A stretch of DNA of 10,077 bases from Eubacteriales Family XIII. Incertae Sedis bacterium (GTDB taxonomy: Bacteria; Bacillota_A; Clostridia; Peptostreptococcales; Anaerovoracaceae), in NCBI GenBank assembly GCA_031278145.1, contig JAITLA010000112.1, positions 1-10,077 of the forward strand, read 5' to 3'. The first letter of the stretch is position 1, and each line of letters begins with the position of its first letter. Below are positions 1-6,125 of this stretch, piece after piece. A model generated the notes under the pieces. It was given only the letters and a program-made list of their open reading frames with translations, made no database searches and was not told where the DNA came from. The position numbers and the translations under genes are program-made.

Positions 1-1
1 C

Positions 2-91
2 ACCGGCAACAACGTGGTCGCGGACGGCACGGCCTACAACTTCGAGGACGCGCGCAACGCGTATGAAAACGGGATACTGCCCGTCCGATGA
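2..91 (+). CDS. 3' end of an unrecognised gene
   Basis: An open frame runs in from the left edge and ends at TGA 89-91, giving 29 residues that finish in GILPVR. Composition (GC-rich third positions, acidic and aromatic residues) looks like real coding sequence, and the two other forward frames are less protein-like; frame 1 stops at 64-66. The tail is soluble and hydrophilic with no membrane segment. I do not recognise the family from so short a piece. It points the same way as the transhydroxylase genes but is separated from them by almost 400 bases that hold a promoter and a terminator, so it probably belongs to a different transcript. Confidence 0.6.
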   Translation, partial: TGNNVVADGTAYNFEDARNAYENGILPVR

Positions 92-168
92 CGGCCTTCT
101 TCTCGGAGGCGACCGTAAAAGCACGGCAATCCGTTGATTTTGTTATAAGTGTAATGATAAAGAGGAAT

Positions 169-198
169 TTTACAAAAATGAATTTGGCGTGCTAAAAT
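169..198 (+). promoter_or_regulatory. Sigma-70-type promoter with extended -10
   Basis: TTTACA at 169-174 is followed after 18 bases by TAAAAT at 193-198, with a TGC (190-192) just before it that makes an extended -10. The surrounding DNA is clearly AT-richer than the genes. Transcription would start near 205 and run toward the transhydroxylase genes. A weaker TTGATT box lies at 134-139. The -10 box overlaps the ATG of a doubtful small frame at 197, so the two readings compete. Confidence 0.5.
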
Positions 199-343
199 GA
201 AGGCGGTGACGCACGATGTTAAACCGATATCAAATCTTAAAAACGGATGCAACAAGCTTACCGATCTTTTCCGATTCGTGTCTCCGCGCGAGCGGGGGAA
301 TTCGATGCGCTCGGGAATACGAGCGATTTTTTTAGAAATATAA
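197..343 (+). CDS. Doubtful 48-residue frame, antitoxin-like N-terminus
   Basis: ATG 197 to TAA 341-343 encodes 48 residues. The first part, MKAVTHDVKPISNLK, resembles the start of Phd/YefM-type antitoxins, in which a DIKPxSxLK-like segment precedes the DNA-binding fold. The rest (rich in Arg, ending in AIFLEI) does not continue that resemblance and reads through the terminator hairpin. There is no good ribosome binding site at the right distance, and the ATG sits inside a promoter -10 box. Either it is a decayed antitoxin remnant, or the resemblance is chance in a non-coding leader. No toxin gene follows. Confidence 0.2.
   Translation: MKAVTHDVKPISNLKNGCNKLTDLFRFVSPRERGNSMRSGIRAIFLEI
205..333 (+). 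promoter_or_regulatory. Attenuator-like leader
   Basis: From the predicted start near 205 the transcript would carry a hairpin at 282-297 (six pairs, one of them G-T, closed by a GCGA tetraloop) and then the terminator hairpin at 308-325. The segment CGAGCG occurs twice, at 289-294 and 320-325, and both copies are complementary to CGCTCG at 308-313. The upstream copy could therefore pair with the terminator's 5' arm and block termination, while the 282-297 hairpin would hide that copy and allow it. This is the layout of a transcription attenuator. The pairing is visible in the sequence; a regulatory role is inference, and no known riboswitch class was recognised. Confidence 0.35.
308..333 (+). 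terminator. Intrinsic terminator in the leader
   Basis: CGCTCG (308-313) and CGAGCG (320-325) form a perfect six-base-pair stem around a six-base loop, followed after one A by seven T (327-333). This is a compact but standard rho-independent terminator. It lies downstream of the promoter at 169-198 and upstream of the transhydroxylase genes, so it either ends a short leader RNA or acts as the terminator of an attenuator. The remaining stretch to 484 has two small GC hairpins (389-402 and 441-460) and no convincing gene. Confidence 0.6.
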
Positions 344-484
344 ACGATCCTCGCGCTTATGGAAAGTTGCGCGTTCACATAGCCGGTTCCGCCTGAGGGC
401 GGTGCTCAAAAATGGACTGTGTCGAATCAGATCGTAAAAGGCCGCGTTTCACTTTGCGGCGGTGTTGAAGGAGAGGAGGCAGTG

Positions 485-3115
485 TTGGGTAATATTGTAA
501 GGAAAACCAATTCCACAACGGGCGGGCCCGTCTATGTTGACGTTGACGTCAACGAGAACAAGATCGTGCGCGTCTATCCGATGGATCTCACGGATGACGA
601 TCCTGCGTCATGGGTGGTCGAGGCGCGGGGGCGCAAGCTCAGCCCCCCGAGAAAGACGACGTATACGGCTTATACGGCGGGGTATAAGGCGATGGTTCAC
701 TCAAAGCGGCGCATCTTGTACCCCCTGAAGCGCATCGGCTTCGATCCCGGCGGCGAGCGCAATGAGTTGAAGCGCGGCGAGCCGGCGCAGGGGGGAGATC
801 CAAATTATCCCGGTTATGAAAGGATCAGCTGGGATGAGGCTCTCGACATCGTTTCGAGCGAAATGATCCGCATCAAGCGCGATTTCGGTCCGGGCGCCAT
901 CGTTGCGGAACCCAGTTCCCACCATCTTTGGGGTAATGTCGGATACCGCCACAGCACCCTGTTCCGCTTTATGAACCTCGCCGGCATCACCTACGCCGAC
1001 CACAACCCCGACAGCTGGGAAGGCTGGCACTGGGGCGCCGTCCATTCTTGGGGCTTTACCGGGGGCCTCGGCAACCCGGAGCAATGGGATCTCTTTGAAG
1101 ACACGGTGAAAAACTCGACGATGATCGTATTCTGGTCGTCCGATCCCGAAACCAACGCCGGCATCTACTCGGCCTATGAAAGCACCGTCCGCCGCCGCTG
1201 GATGAAGGAACTCGGCATCAAGATGGTATTCATCGACCCGTATTTCAATCATTCCGCCGTCTTGTACGCCGACAAGTGGTTCTCCCCGAAGATAGGAACC
1301 GACGCGGCTCTGGCGGCGGCCATAGCCTACGTGTGGGTTACGGAAGGCCTGTACGACAAGGAGTATGTGGCCGAGCGCGTTTTCGGCTTCGACGAGTTCA
1401 AGGCCTATTTGCTCGGCGAAACCGACGGCGAGCCGAAGACCTCCGAATGGGGCGAGAAGGAAACGGGCATTCCCGCGCACGATATCCGCGCGCTCGCACG
1501 GGAGTGGGCGAGAAACAAGACGCAGCTCGCGGCCGGCGGTCTCGGCGGCTGGGGCGGCGCCTGCCGCGGACCCTCGGGCATGGAGTGGACGCGCATGATG
1601 GTCGCTCTCGCGGCCTTGCAGGGTCTCGGAAAACCCGGAATCAACATGTACAGCACGACACAGGGCGCCCCGACGGACTACGAGTTCTATTTCCCGGGCT
1701 ACGCCGAAGGCGGCATCTCCGGCGACTGCGACAATTCGGCCGCGGGCTTGGAACTGGTTTACAGGATGTTCGACGGCGTAACCAGCAGATCGGCGCCGTC
1801 CAATCTGAACGTGCCTTCCGCCCAGTTCATACCGCGTCTGCGCATCCCCGAGACCTTTCTTGAGGGCGAGATGGAATGGCGCGGAAAGGGCTTTGTCGGC
1901 GCATCCATCGAACAGCAGTTCATGAAGTACAAATACCCGGCGGACGGTTTTTCCAAAATCCAGATGCTCTACAAATACGGCGGGCCCCACATCGGCACCA
2001 TGGGCGACACGAACCGCTATGCGCGGCAGTATCGCACGAAGGAGCTGCCCATAGCCGTGTTCCAAGCCATATGGTTTGAGGGAGAAACCCCGTTCGGAGA
2101 CATCATCCTGCCCGCCTGCACGAACTTCGAGCGCTGGGACATCTCCGAATTCGCCAACTGCGCCGGATATATTCCCGGCTCCTTCTCCCAGTCGAATCAC
2201 CGGCTCATCTCCTTCCAGCAGAAGTGCATTGAACCGCTGGGCGAGTCGAAGTCCGACTACGAGATATTCCGCATGCTCTCCCAACGCCTCGGCATCGAAG
2301 GCCCCTTCACCGAGGGAAAGGACGAGCTGGGCTGGGTGAAGCAGCTCTTCCACGCGACGGATCTGCCCAAGATTATCACGTGGGAAAGGTTCGTCGAAAA
2401 GGGCTACGTCGTGGTTCCCGACAACAAGACCCGCCCGCGCAACACCGCGTTCCGCTGGTTCGCGGAAGGCCGCGAGATGGACACCCCGAAACCGGGCCGC
2501 TTCAGGCCGGGCGATCAGGTGAGGCAGTCGGGCATGCAGACGCAGTCGGGCAAGATCGAGCTTCTGTCCCAGAGTCTGCTGCGCTTTGAGAAATCCTTGG
2601 GAGAGAAGGATGAGACCCGCCCGCCCCTTACCCGGTACATACGCCCCTGGCAGGGATATCACTACGAGAACAAGGAAAAGTACCCGCTCGCCGTGCTTTC
2701 GCCCCATCCGAGATTCAGCTTCCACACCATGGGCGACGGCAAGGACGCGTTCATGAACGATATCAAGGATCATCGCGTGTGCGTGGACGGACACGATTAC
2801 TGGATCATACGCATCAATACCAAAGACGCGGCGGACAGAGGGATTGCAGAAGGCGATCTCGTGAAGGCGTTCAATGATCGCGGCGAAGTCATACTTGCCG
2901 CGCAGATTACCGAGCGCGTGCCGCCGGGAACCTGCCACTGCTACGAATCCTCCGCTGAGTATCAGCCCATCGGCGTCCCGGGCGAATCCCCCGACAGAGG
3001 CGGCTGTATCAACATCCTCAGCACGAAGAAGTTCATCGGAAAGCATACATCCGGTATGGCTACCGAGCATTTCCTGATTCAGATTGAGAAATGGGAAGGG
3101 GGGAGGCTCCAATGA
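485..3115 (+). CDS. tthL: Transhydroxylase large subunit (molybdopterin)
   Basis: Large catalytic subunit of a pyrogallol-phloroglucinol transhydroxylase-type enzyme, a DMSO-reductase-family molybdopterin protein. The known enzyme of Pelobacter acidigallici turns pyrogallol into phloroglucinol using 1,2,3,5-tetrahydroxybenzene as cosubstrate. I chose TTG 485: AGGAGG lies at 474-479, five bases upstream, and the product is 876 residues against 875 in Pelobacter; an in-frame GTG at 419 would add 22 residues without a ribosome binding site. Compared from memory with the Pelobacter protein, all active-site residues are present with a constant offset of two: His146 (H144), Arg155, Asp176 (D174), Ser177 (molybdenum ligand S175), Trp178, Tyr406 (Y404) and Cys559 (C557). 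As in that enzyme there is no N-terminal Fe-S motif and no twin-arginine signal, so it is cytoplasmic. The stop overlaps the start of the small subunit. Close relatives could act on other polyhydroxylated rings, so the substrate is slightly less certain than the family. Confidence 0.93.
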   Translation: MGNIVRKTNSTTGGPVYVDVDVNENKIVRVYPMDLTDDDPASWVVEARGRKLSPPRKTTYTAYTAGYKAMVHSKRRILYPLKRIGFDPGGERNELKRGEPAQGGDPNYPGYERISWDEALDIVSSEMIRIKRDFGPGAIVAEPSSHHLWGNVGYRHSTLFRFMNLAGITYADHNPDSWEGWHWGAVHSWGFTGGLGNPEQWDLFEDTVKNSTMIVFWSSDPETNAGIYSAYESTVRRRWMKELGIKMVFIDPYFNHSAVLYADKWFSPKIGTDAALAAAIAYVWVTEGLYDKEYVAERVFGFDEFKAYLLGETDGEPKTSEWGEKETGIPAHDIRALAREWARNKTQLAAGGLGGWGGACRGPSGMEWTRMMVALAALQGLGKPGINMYSTTQGAPTDYEFYFPGYAEGGISGDCDNSAAGLELVYRMFDGVTSRSAPSNLNVPSAQFIPRLRIPETFLEGEMEWRGKGFVGASIEQQFMKYKYPADGFSKIQMLYKYGGPHIGTMGDTNRYARQYRTKELPIAVFQAIWFEGETPFGDIILPACTNFERWDISEFANCAGYIPGSFSQSNHRLISFQQKCIEPLGESKSDYEIFRMLSQRLGIEGPFTEGKDELGWVKQLFHATDLPKIITWERFVEKGYVVVPDNKTRPRNTAFRWFAEGREMDTPKPGRFRPGDQVRQSGMQTQSGKIELLSQSLLRFEKSLGEKDETRPPLTRYIRPWQGYHYENKEKYPLAVLSPHPRFSFHTMGDGKDAFMNDIKDHRVCVDGHDYWIIRINTKDAADRGIAEGDLVKAFNDRGEVILAAQITERVPPGTCHCYESSAEYQPIGVPGESPDRGGCINILSTKKFIGKHTSGMATEHFLIQIEKWEGGRLQ

Positions 3116-3918
3116 CACAGCAACGCTACATGGTGATTGACATTTCCTTGTGTCATGACTGCAACAACTGTTTTGTCGCGTGCAAGGACGAGCATGTAAT
3201 GAACAAATGGCTGCCTTACACCGATGAGCAGCCGCGTCACGGACCCCGCTGGATGAACATACAGCGCAAGGAAAGGGGACAGTATCCGAGAATAGACTGC
3301 AGCTTTCTTCCGATGCCCTGCCAGCACTGTGAAAACGCGCCCTGCGTGAAGGATTTTCCGGACTGCGTGGTGAAGCGCGAGGACGGCGTGATCCTCATCG
3401 ATCCCGTCAAATCAAAGGGCAAAAGGGCCATGGTCGACAGCTGCCCGCATGGTGCCATATATTGGAACGATGCGGCGGAAATCCCGCAGAAATGCACCTT
3501 CTGCGCGCACCTTCTCGACGACGGCTGGGATATGCCGCGCTGCGCGCACAGCTGTCCCACCGGCGCCATCCGCTTCTACACGCTCGAAAAGGCCGAATTC
3601 GAAAAGCTGAAGGCGGAGCAGAAGCTGGAGGCTTACAAGGACGAGACGGGCCGCAATCCGCACGTGTATTACAAGAATCTTTACAGATACGAGAAGCATT
3701 TCATCGCGGGCGGTCTGCTGAAGGACGGCGACTGCGCGGAGGGCGTGAAGGTAAGCCTGAAAGGCGGCGCCGCGCAGGCGGAGCAGACGACGAACTTCTT
3801 CGGCGACTTCAAATTCGACGCTCTTGAAGCGGGAACCTACACCATCGCGGCAGATGGAAAGGACGTGAAGACCGTTACCATCGAGAACTCCTTGAATATA
3901 GGGAGTATCGAGATATAG
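3112..3918 (+). CDS. tthS: Transhydroxylase small iron-sulfur subunit
   Basis: Electron-transfer subunit of 268 residues that pairs with the large subunit. ATG 3112 overlaps the preceding stop (ATGA) and has GGGAGG at 3101-3106; an in-frame ATG at 3091 would add seven residues inside the upstream gene. Residues 1-155 are a DmsB/NrfC-like ferredoxin domain: CxxCxxCxxxC at 14-24, CxxCxxxxC at 70-78, a lone CP at 111, CxxC at 128-131, and C144/C148. That makes twelve likely ligands, enough for three [4Fe-4S] clusters; the cysteines for a fourth cluster are missing, as in the Pelobacter subunit. After a charged linker, residues from about 194 form a beta-rich transthyretin/Cna-B-like domain (TNFFGDFKFDAL, GTYTI), again as in TthS. 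No signal peptide is present. The extra Cys63 and Cys85 may be free thiols. Confidence 0.92.
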   Translation: MTQQRYMVIDISLCHDCNNCFVACKDEHVMNKWLPYTDEQPRHGPRWMNIQRKERGQYPRIDCSFLPMPCQHCENAPCVKDFPDCVVKREDGVILIDPVKSKGKRAMVDSCPHGAIYWNDAAEIPQKCTFCAHLLDDGWDMPRCAHSCPTGAIRFYTLEKAEFEKLKAEQKLEAYKDETGRNPHVYYKNLYRYEKHFIAGGLLKDGDCAEGVKVSLKGGAAQAEQTTNFFGDFKFDALEAGTYTIAADGKDVKTVTIENSLNIGSIEI

Positions 3919-3942
3919 AGCTTACGCGTCCCGTGAAAAAAC

Positions 3943-3978
3943 GCGGACGGGCGGCGAAAGCCGTCCGCCCGCTGTTTG
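3943..3978 (+). terminator. Strong hairpin after the transhydroxylase genes
   Basis: Arms at 3943-3955 and 3960-3972 form a 13-position stem with one G-T pair and one A-C mismatch around a GAAA tetraloop. The T tract after it is weak (TGTTTG), but a run of five T follows at 3996-4000 after CTGTCCG, which could pair alternatively with the hairpin's 5' arm. It probably ends most transhydroxylase transcripts or protects their 3' end. The AT-rich bases 4000-4020 (TATACA, TATCAT) could hold a weak promoter for the symporter, but no matching -35 box is clear. Confidence 0.6.
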
Positions 3979-4039
3979 GAAAACCTGTCCGTCGGTTTTT
4001 ATACATTTTATCATTCGCAGTCATAAGGAGGTGAAAAAT

Positions 4040-5527
4040 TTGGCAATCGTTATCGCTGTGGCGTATTTCGCCATAATTTCCGTCACCGTGGGCATCTACT
4101 CAAGGCGGAAGATCAAGAACGTGAACGACTTCACGAAGGCAAGCCAAGGCATGAGCTGGCTCACGCTTGTCTTTGCCTTCACCCTGATCCCGCTGGGCGC
4201 GGGTCATACCCTCTCACTGTGGGAGAGCGCGCCGGCCTTCGGCGCCTCGGTCATGTGGTGGGGTATCATCACGGGCGGCATCTTCCTTCCGCTCATGATG
4301 CTCTGGTTCGGGCCTTGGGTCAGGCAGACCGGGCTGAACACCATACCCGAGATACTTGAAAAGATGTTCGGCAAGACCTACGGGCGTTTGAACGCCTCCG
4401 TCAATATCACCACATGGACGGGCATAGGCGCGGCCGAAGCGCTTGCGACGGCGACCGCCATCTATGGCTTGAGCGGTGGCGCCGTGCCTTTCGTGTGGTG
4501 TACGTTGATCGCTCTCATTCTTATCGTTCTTTATGTGTATTTTGGCGGTATCTTGCAGCTCGCCATATTGAACATCGTAAACGCCATCGTCATGGTCGTC
4601 GGATCCTACCTCGGGCTTTTCATGCTCGGCGGCTGGCTTCTGGCCAATATCAACGGTTGGGAAGGCGTAAAAGCGATCTACGAGTCCGCAGGCCAAATCG
4701 GTATGCTGCAGACCTTCAATCTCGGCGACTCGGGCATGTGGTTCCAGGTCATCATACCGGTCACCGTGCTGCACTGCGCGGCGGGCGCCGTGGCGCAGAA
4801 CATGAACAGCCCCTTCTTTGCGGCCAAGTCGGATCAGGACTGCCGCAAGGGCATCTTTGTCGGAACCTTCTTCAACTGCATGGCTTCCTGCCCTTGGATC
4901 GTCATGGCGCTCATCGCGGCAATCCCGGCGGTTTCCACCATCCTGTTCCCGGGCGCGGATCCCGACGCCAAACTGGCGCCCGTAAGGCTTGCTCTTGAGG
5001 CCCTGCCCACCCCGATCCTCGGTGTCATGATGATAAGCCTTCTGTGCGCGACCCTGTCCACGGGCGGCGCCACCGTAATGGCCAACGCGAACGTGTTGAC
5101 GAACGACATATTCAAAAACGCGCTGAACCCCAAGATGTCGGACGAGACGAAGATGAAGCTGATGAAGATCAACATTCCCATCTGCGCGCTGCTCTTCGCC
5201 ATACCCGCCTTCTTGAACGCGGTCATATTCCCGGTATTCCTGTGGTGCTTCTCCTTTGGCATACCGGTCTTTGTCGTATACTTCATGGGCCTGAAGTTCA
5301 AGGTCAGCAAATCCGCGGCGTGGGCCACCACCATAGTGGCCTTTATCGTGAACTTCTGGTGGACCTTCTGGACGCCCTCGTGGGCGACCGGACCTTGGTC
5401 GCTCAATATGTATCCGGTGACGGTGGTGTCGGTGGTGCTCGGCGTCATACTCACGATTGCGCTGCCCGGCGGTCCGCCGCTCCTTGGCAAGAAGAACACG
5501 CTTGAAGGACTGAAGGATGCCGGCTGA
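4040..5527 (+). CDS. Sodium:solute symporter (SSF family)
   Basis: A polytopic inner-membrane protein of 495 residues with about 12-13 hydrophobic helices spread over its whole length. It matches the sodium:solute symporter fold: an N-terminal helix, then a conserved SRRKIKNVNDFTKAS stretch, a helix with YFGGILQLAILN (the GG...Q pattern of this family), and the segment LSTGGATVMANANVLTNDIF, where Ser340-Thr341 occupy the usual sodium-site position. TTG 4040 is preferred because AAGGAGG (4025-4031) lies eight bases upstream; the in-frame GTG at 4031 overlaps that ribosome binding site. The substrate cannot be read from sequence. Its place between an aromatic-ring transhydroxylase and an ABC importer suggests uptake of a phenolic acid such as gallate or another organic anion, but this is positional inference. 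Two micropeptides follow it. Confidence 0.9.
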   Translation: MAIVIAVAYFAIISVTVGIYSRRKIKNVNDFTKASQGMSWLTLVFAFTLIPLGAGHTLSLWESAPAFGASVMWWGIITGGIFLPLMMLWFGPWVRQTGLNTIPEILEKMFGKTYGRLNASVNITTWTGIGAAEALATATAIYGLSGGAVPFVWCTLIALILIVLYVYFGGILQLAILNIVNAIVMVVGSYLGLFMLGGWLLANINGWEGVKAIYESAGQIGMLQTFNLGDSGMWFQVIIPVTVLHCAAGAVAQNMNSPFFAAKSDQDCRKGIFVGTFFNCMASCPWIVMALIAAIPAVSTILFPGADPDAKLAPVRLALEALPTPILGVMMISLLCATLSTGGATVMANANVLTNDIFKNALNPKMSDETKMKLMKINIPICALLFAIPAFLNAVIFPVFLWCFSFGIPVFVVYFMGLKFKVSKSAAWATTIVAFIVNFWWTFWTPSWATGPWSLNMYPVTVVSVVLGVILTIALPGGPPLLGKKNTLEGLKDAG

Positions 5528-5544
5528 TGCGATCCGGCGCGGTT

Positions 5545-5566
5545 TGCGCGCCCGGTGCGGCGCGCG
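5545..5566 (+). other. GC-rich hairpin after the symporter gene
   Basis: GCGCGCC (5546-5552) and GGCGCGC (5559-5565) form a perfect seven-pair stem around a six-base loop, extended by a T-G pair. No T tract follows, so it is unlikely to terminate on its own. Lying between the symporter stop and the first micropeptide, it may stabilise or process the symporter message. Confidence 0.45.
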
Positions 5567-5609
5567 GGTCACAGGGAAAAGCGCAACGATCTGAAAGGAG
5601 GATTTTGTC

Positions 5610-5717
5610 ATGGGTTGGTTGTTTCAATTGATAGGCTTCCAAGTGTTGTTCGCCTATATCTGCACGAGCGTTCTGTACGGCATATGGAGACTGGCAAACC
5701 CGGGGAAAAAGTGGTAA
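5610..5717 (+). CDS. 35-residue membrane micropeptide 1
   Basis: ATG 5610 to TAA 5715-5717 encodes 35 residues. AAAGGAGG at 5594-5601 is a near-perfect ribosome binding site eight bases upstream. The protein is one hydrophobic helix (about residues 4-24, LFQLIGFQVLFAYICTSVLY) followed by a short basic tail ending in PGKKW, which predicts a single-span inner-membrane protein with its C-terminus in the cytoplasm. It begins 82 bases after the symporter stop on the same strand. Small one-helix proteins are known beside symporters (small accessory proteins of SSF transporters, MetS of the NSS family), and the size, helix and basic tail fit that pattern. A role as a symporter subunit is inference. 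Gene finders with a usual length cut-off would miss it. Confidence 0.7.
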   Translation: MGWLFQLIGFQVLFAYICTSVLYGIWRLANPGKKW

Positions 5718-5769
5718 TGAGTCGCTCTGTGGAGCGCATGGAACATCTATTTCAAAAAGGAGGTGTCTT

Positions 5770-5889
5770 ATGGACGCTGCGACATTGGTGCCTTTGTATC
5801 TGACGATAGTGATGATTATCCTTGCCGCCATAGCCATTATCGGCGGGAACAACACCGACAAGAAGGAAGCGGGCGAGAAGAAGGAATAA
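5770..5889 (+). CDS. 39-residue membrane micropeptide 2
   Basis: ATG 5770 to TAA 5887-5889 encodes 39 residues, with AGGAGG at 5758-5763 six bases upstream. A hydrophobic helix spans about residues 6-25 (VPLYLTIVMIILAAIAIIGG) and is followed by a highly charged tail (NNTDKKEAGEKKE). This predicts a single-span membrane protein; the first residues are acidic and the tail is mixed charge, and a cytoplasmic tail is most likely. It follows micropeptide 1 by 52 bases and is unlike it in sequence, so the pair is not a simple duplication. I do not recognise a named family. Shared strand, spacing and strong ribosome binding sites suggest co-expression with the symporter, and a two-part accessory unit is one possibility. 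Confidence 0.7.
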   Translation: MDAATLVPLYLTIVMIILAAIAIIGGNNTDKKEAGEKKE

Positions 5890-5916
5890 GCGAACAAATG
5901 TTGGAGAGCGTAGAGC

Positions 5917-5943
5917 CGGAGCGGGGGCGTGTCCGCCGCTCCG
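5917..5943 (+). terminator. Hairpin after micropeptide 2, no T tract
   Basis: CGGAGCGG (5917-5924) and CCGCTCCG (5936-5943) form a perfect eight-pair stem with an eleven-base loop. No run of T follows, so this may be a weak or factor-assisted terminator, or a 3' stabiliser of the symporter transcript. It lies before a new AT-rich promoter region. Confidence 0.35.
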
Positions 5944-5968
5944 CTCGTCCGCCCCGGTAAGTTACCGT

Positions 5969-6000
5969 TTGACAATCCTATGACAATCAAAATTTTTGAT
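5969..6000 (+). promoter_or_regulatory. Operator-like repeats and a consensus -35 box
   Basis: TTGACA at 5969-5974 is a perfect -35 box, but no good -10 lies at the right distance. TGACAATC occurs twice (5970-5977 and 5981-5988), eleven bases apart, about one helical turn. Directly after is a perfect 7+1+7 palindrome, ATCAAAA-T-TTTTGAT (5986-6000). Such a cluster just upstream of the better promoter at 6022-6050 looks like a regulator binding site; which regulator is unknown. Confidence 0.35.
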
Positions 6001-6021
6001 GATGCAAACTCAAAAAAACAC

Positions 6022-6050
6022 TTTACATTTCCGGGATTTGCATGTATCCT
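6022..6050 (+). promoter_or_regulatory. Promoter of the ABC transporter genes
   Basis: TTTACA (6022-6027), a 17-base spacer and TATCCT (6045-6050) with TG just before the -10 make a good sigma-70-type promoter. A start near 6057 would give a leader of about 70 bases before the binding-protein ATG. Its position right after the operator-like repeats supports an independently controlled transporter unit. Confidence 0.5.
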
Positions 6051-6125
6051 TTAATGAGGCAGTTTCTTACACGGTTTTGCGTTCTGTCGCGCACTGAACG
6101 AAGGAGGAAGAAAAGGAGGAAGAAC

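Noticed and set aside
92..120. A possible terminator after the partial first gene
   Set aside because: The stem near 92-115 is short, bulged and lacks a T tract.
34..378. A 114-codon minus-strand frame across the leader
   Set aside because: It starts at GTG without a ribosome binding site, has no family resemblance and crosses the promoter and terminator that work in the other direction.
701..3118. An 805-codon open frame on the minus strand opposite tthL
   Set aside because: It is a shadow of the GC-rich coding strand: it lies entirely antisense to a gene with clear homology, has no recognisable domain and low-complexity Arg/Ala/Val/Gly composition.
4000..4020. A possible promoter for the symporter (TATACA, TATCAT)
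   Set aside because: The AT-rich stretch is suggestive, but the only -35 candidate (TTTGGA at 3975-3980) is 19 bases from the first box and a poor match.
4214..5611. A 465-codon open frame on the minus strand opposite the symporter
   Set aside because: Its translation is rich in His, Arg, Asp and Gly with no hydrophobic core or motif, the usual antisense image of a membrane protein gene.
5717..5803. A 28-codon frame starting in the stop of micropeptide 1 (TAATGA)
   Set aside because: It has no ribosome binding site, and its product is a mix of charged residues and Trp with no helix. It overlaps the ribosome site and start of micropeptide 2 in another frame.
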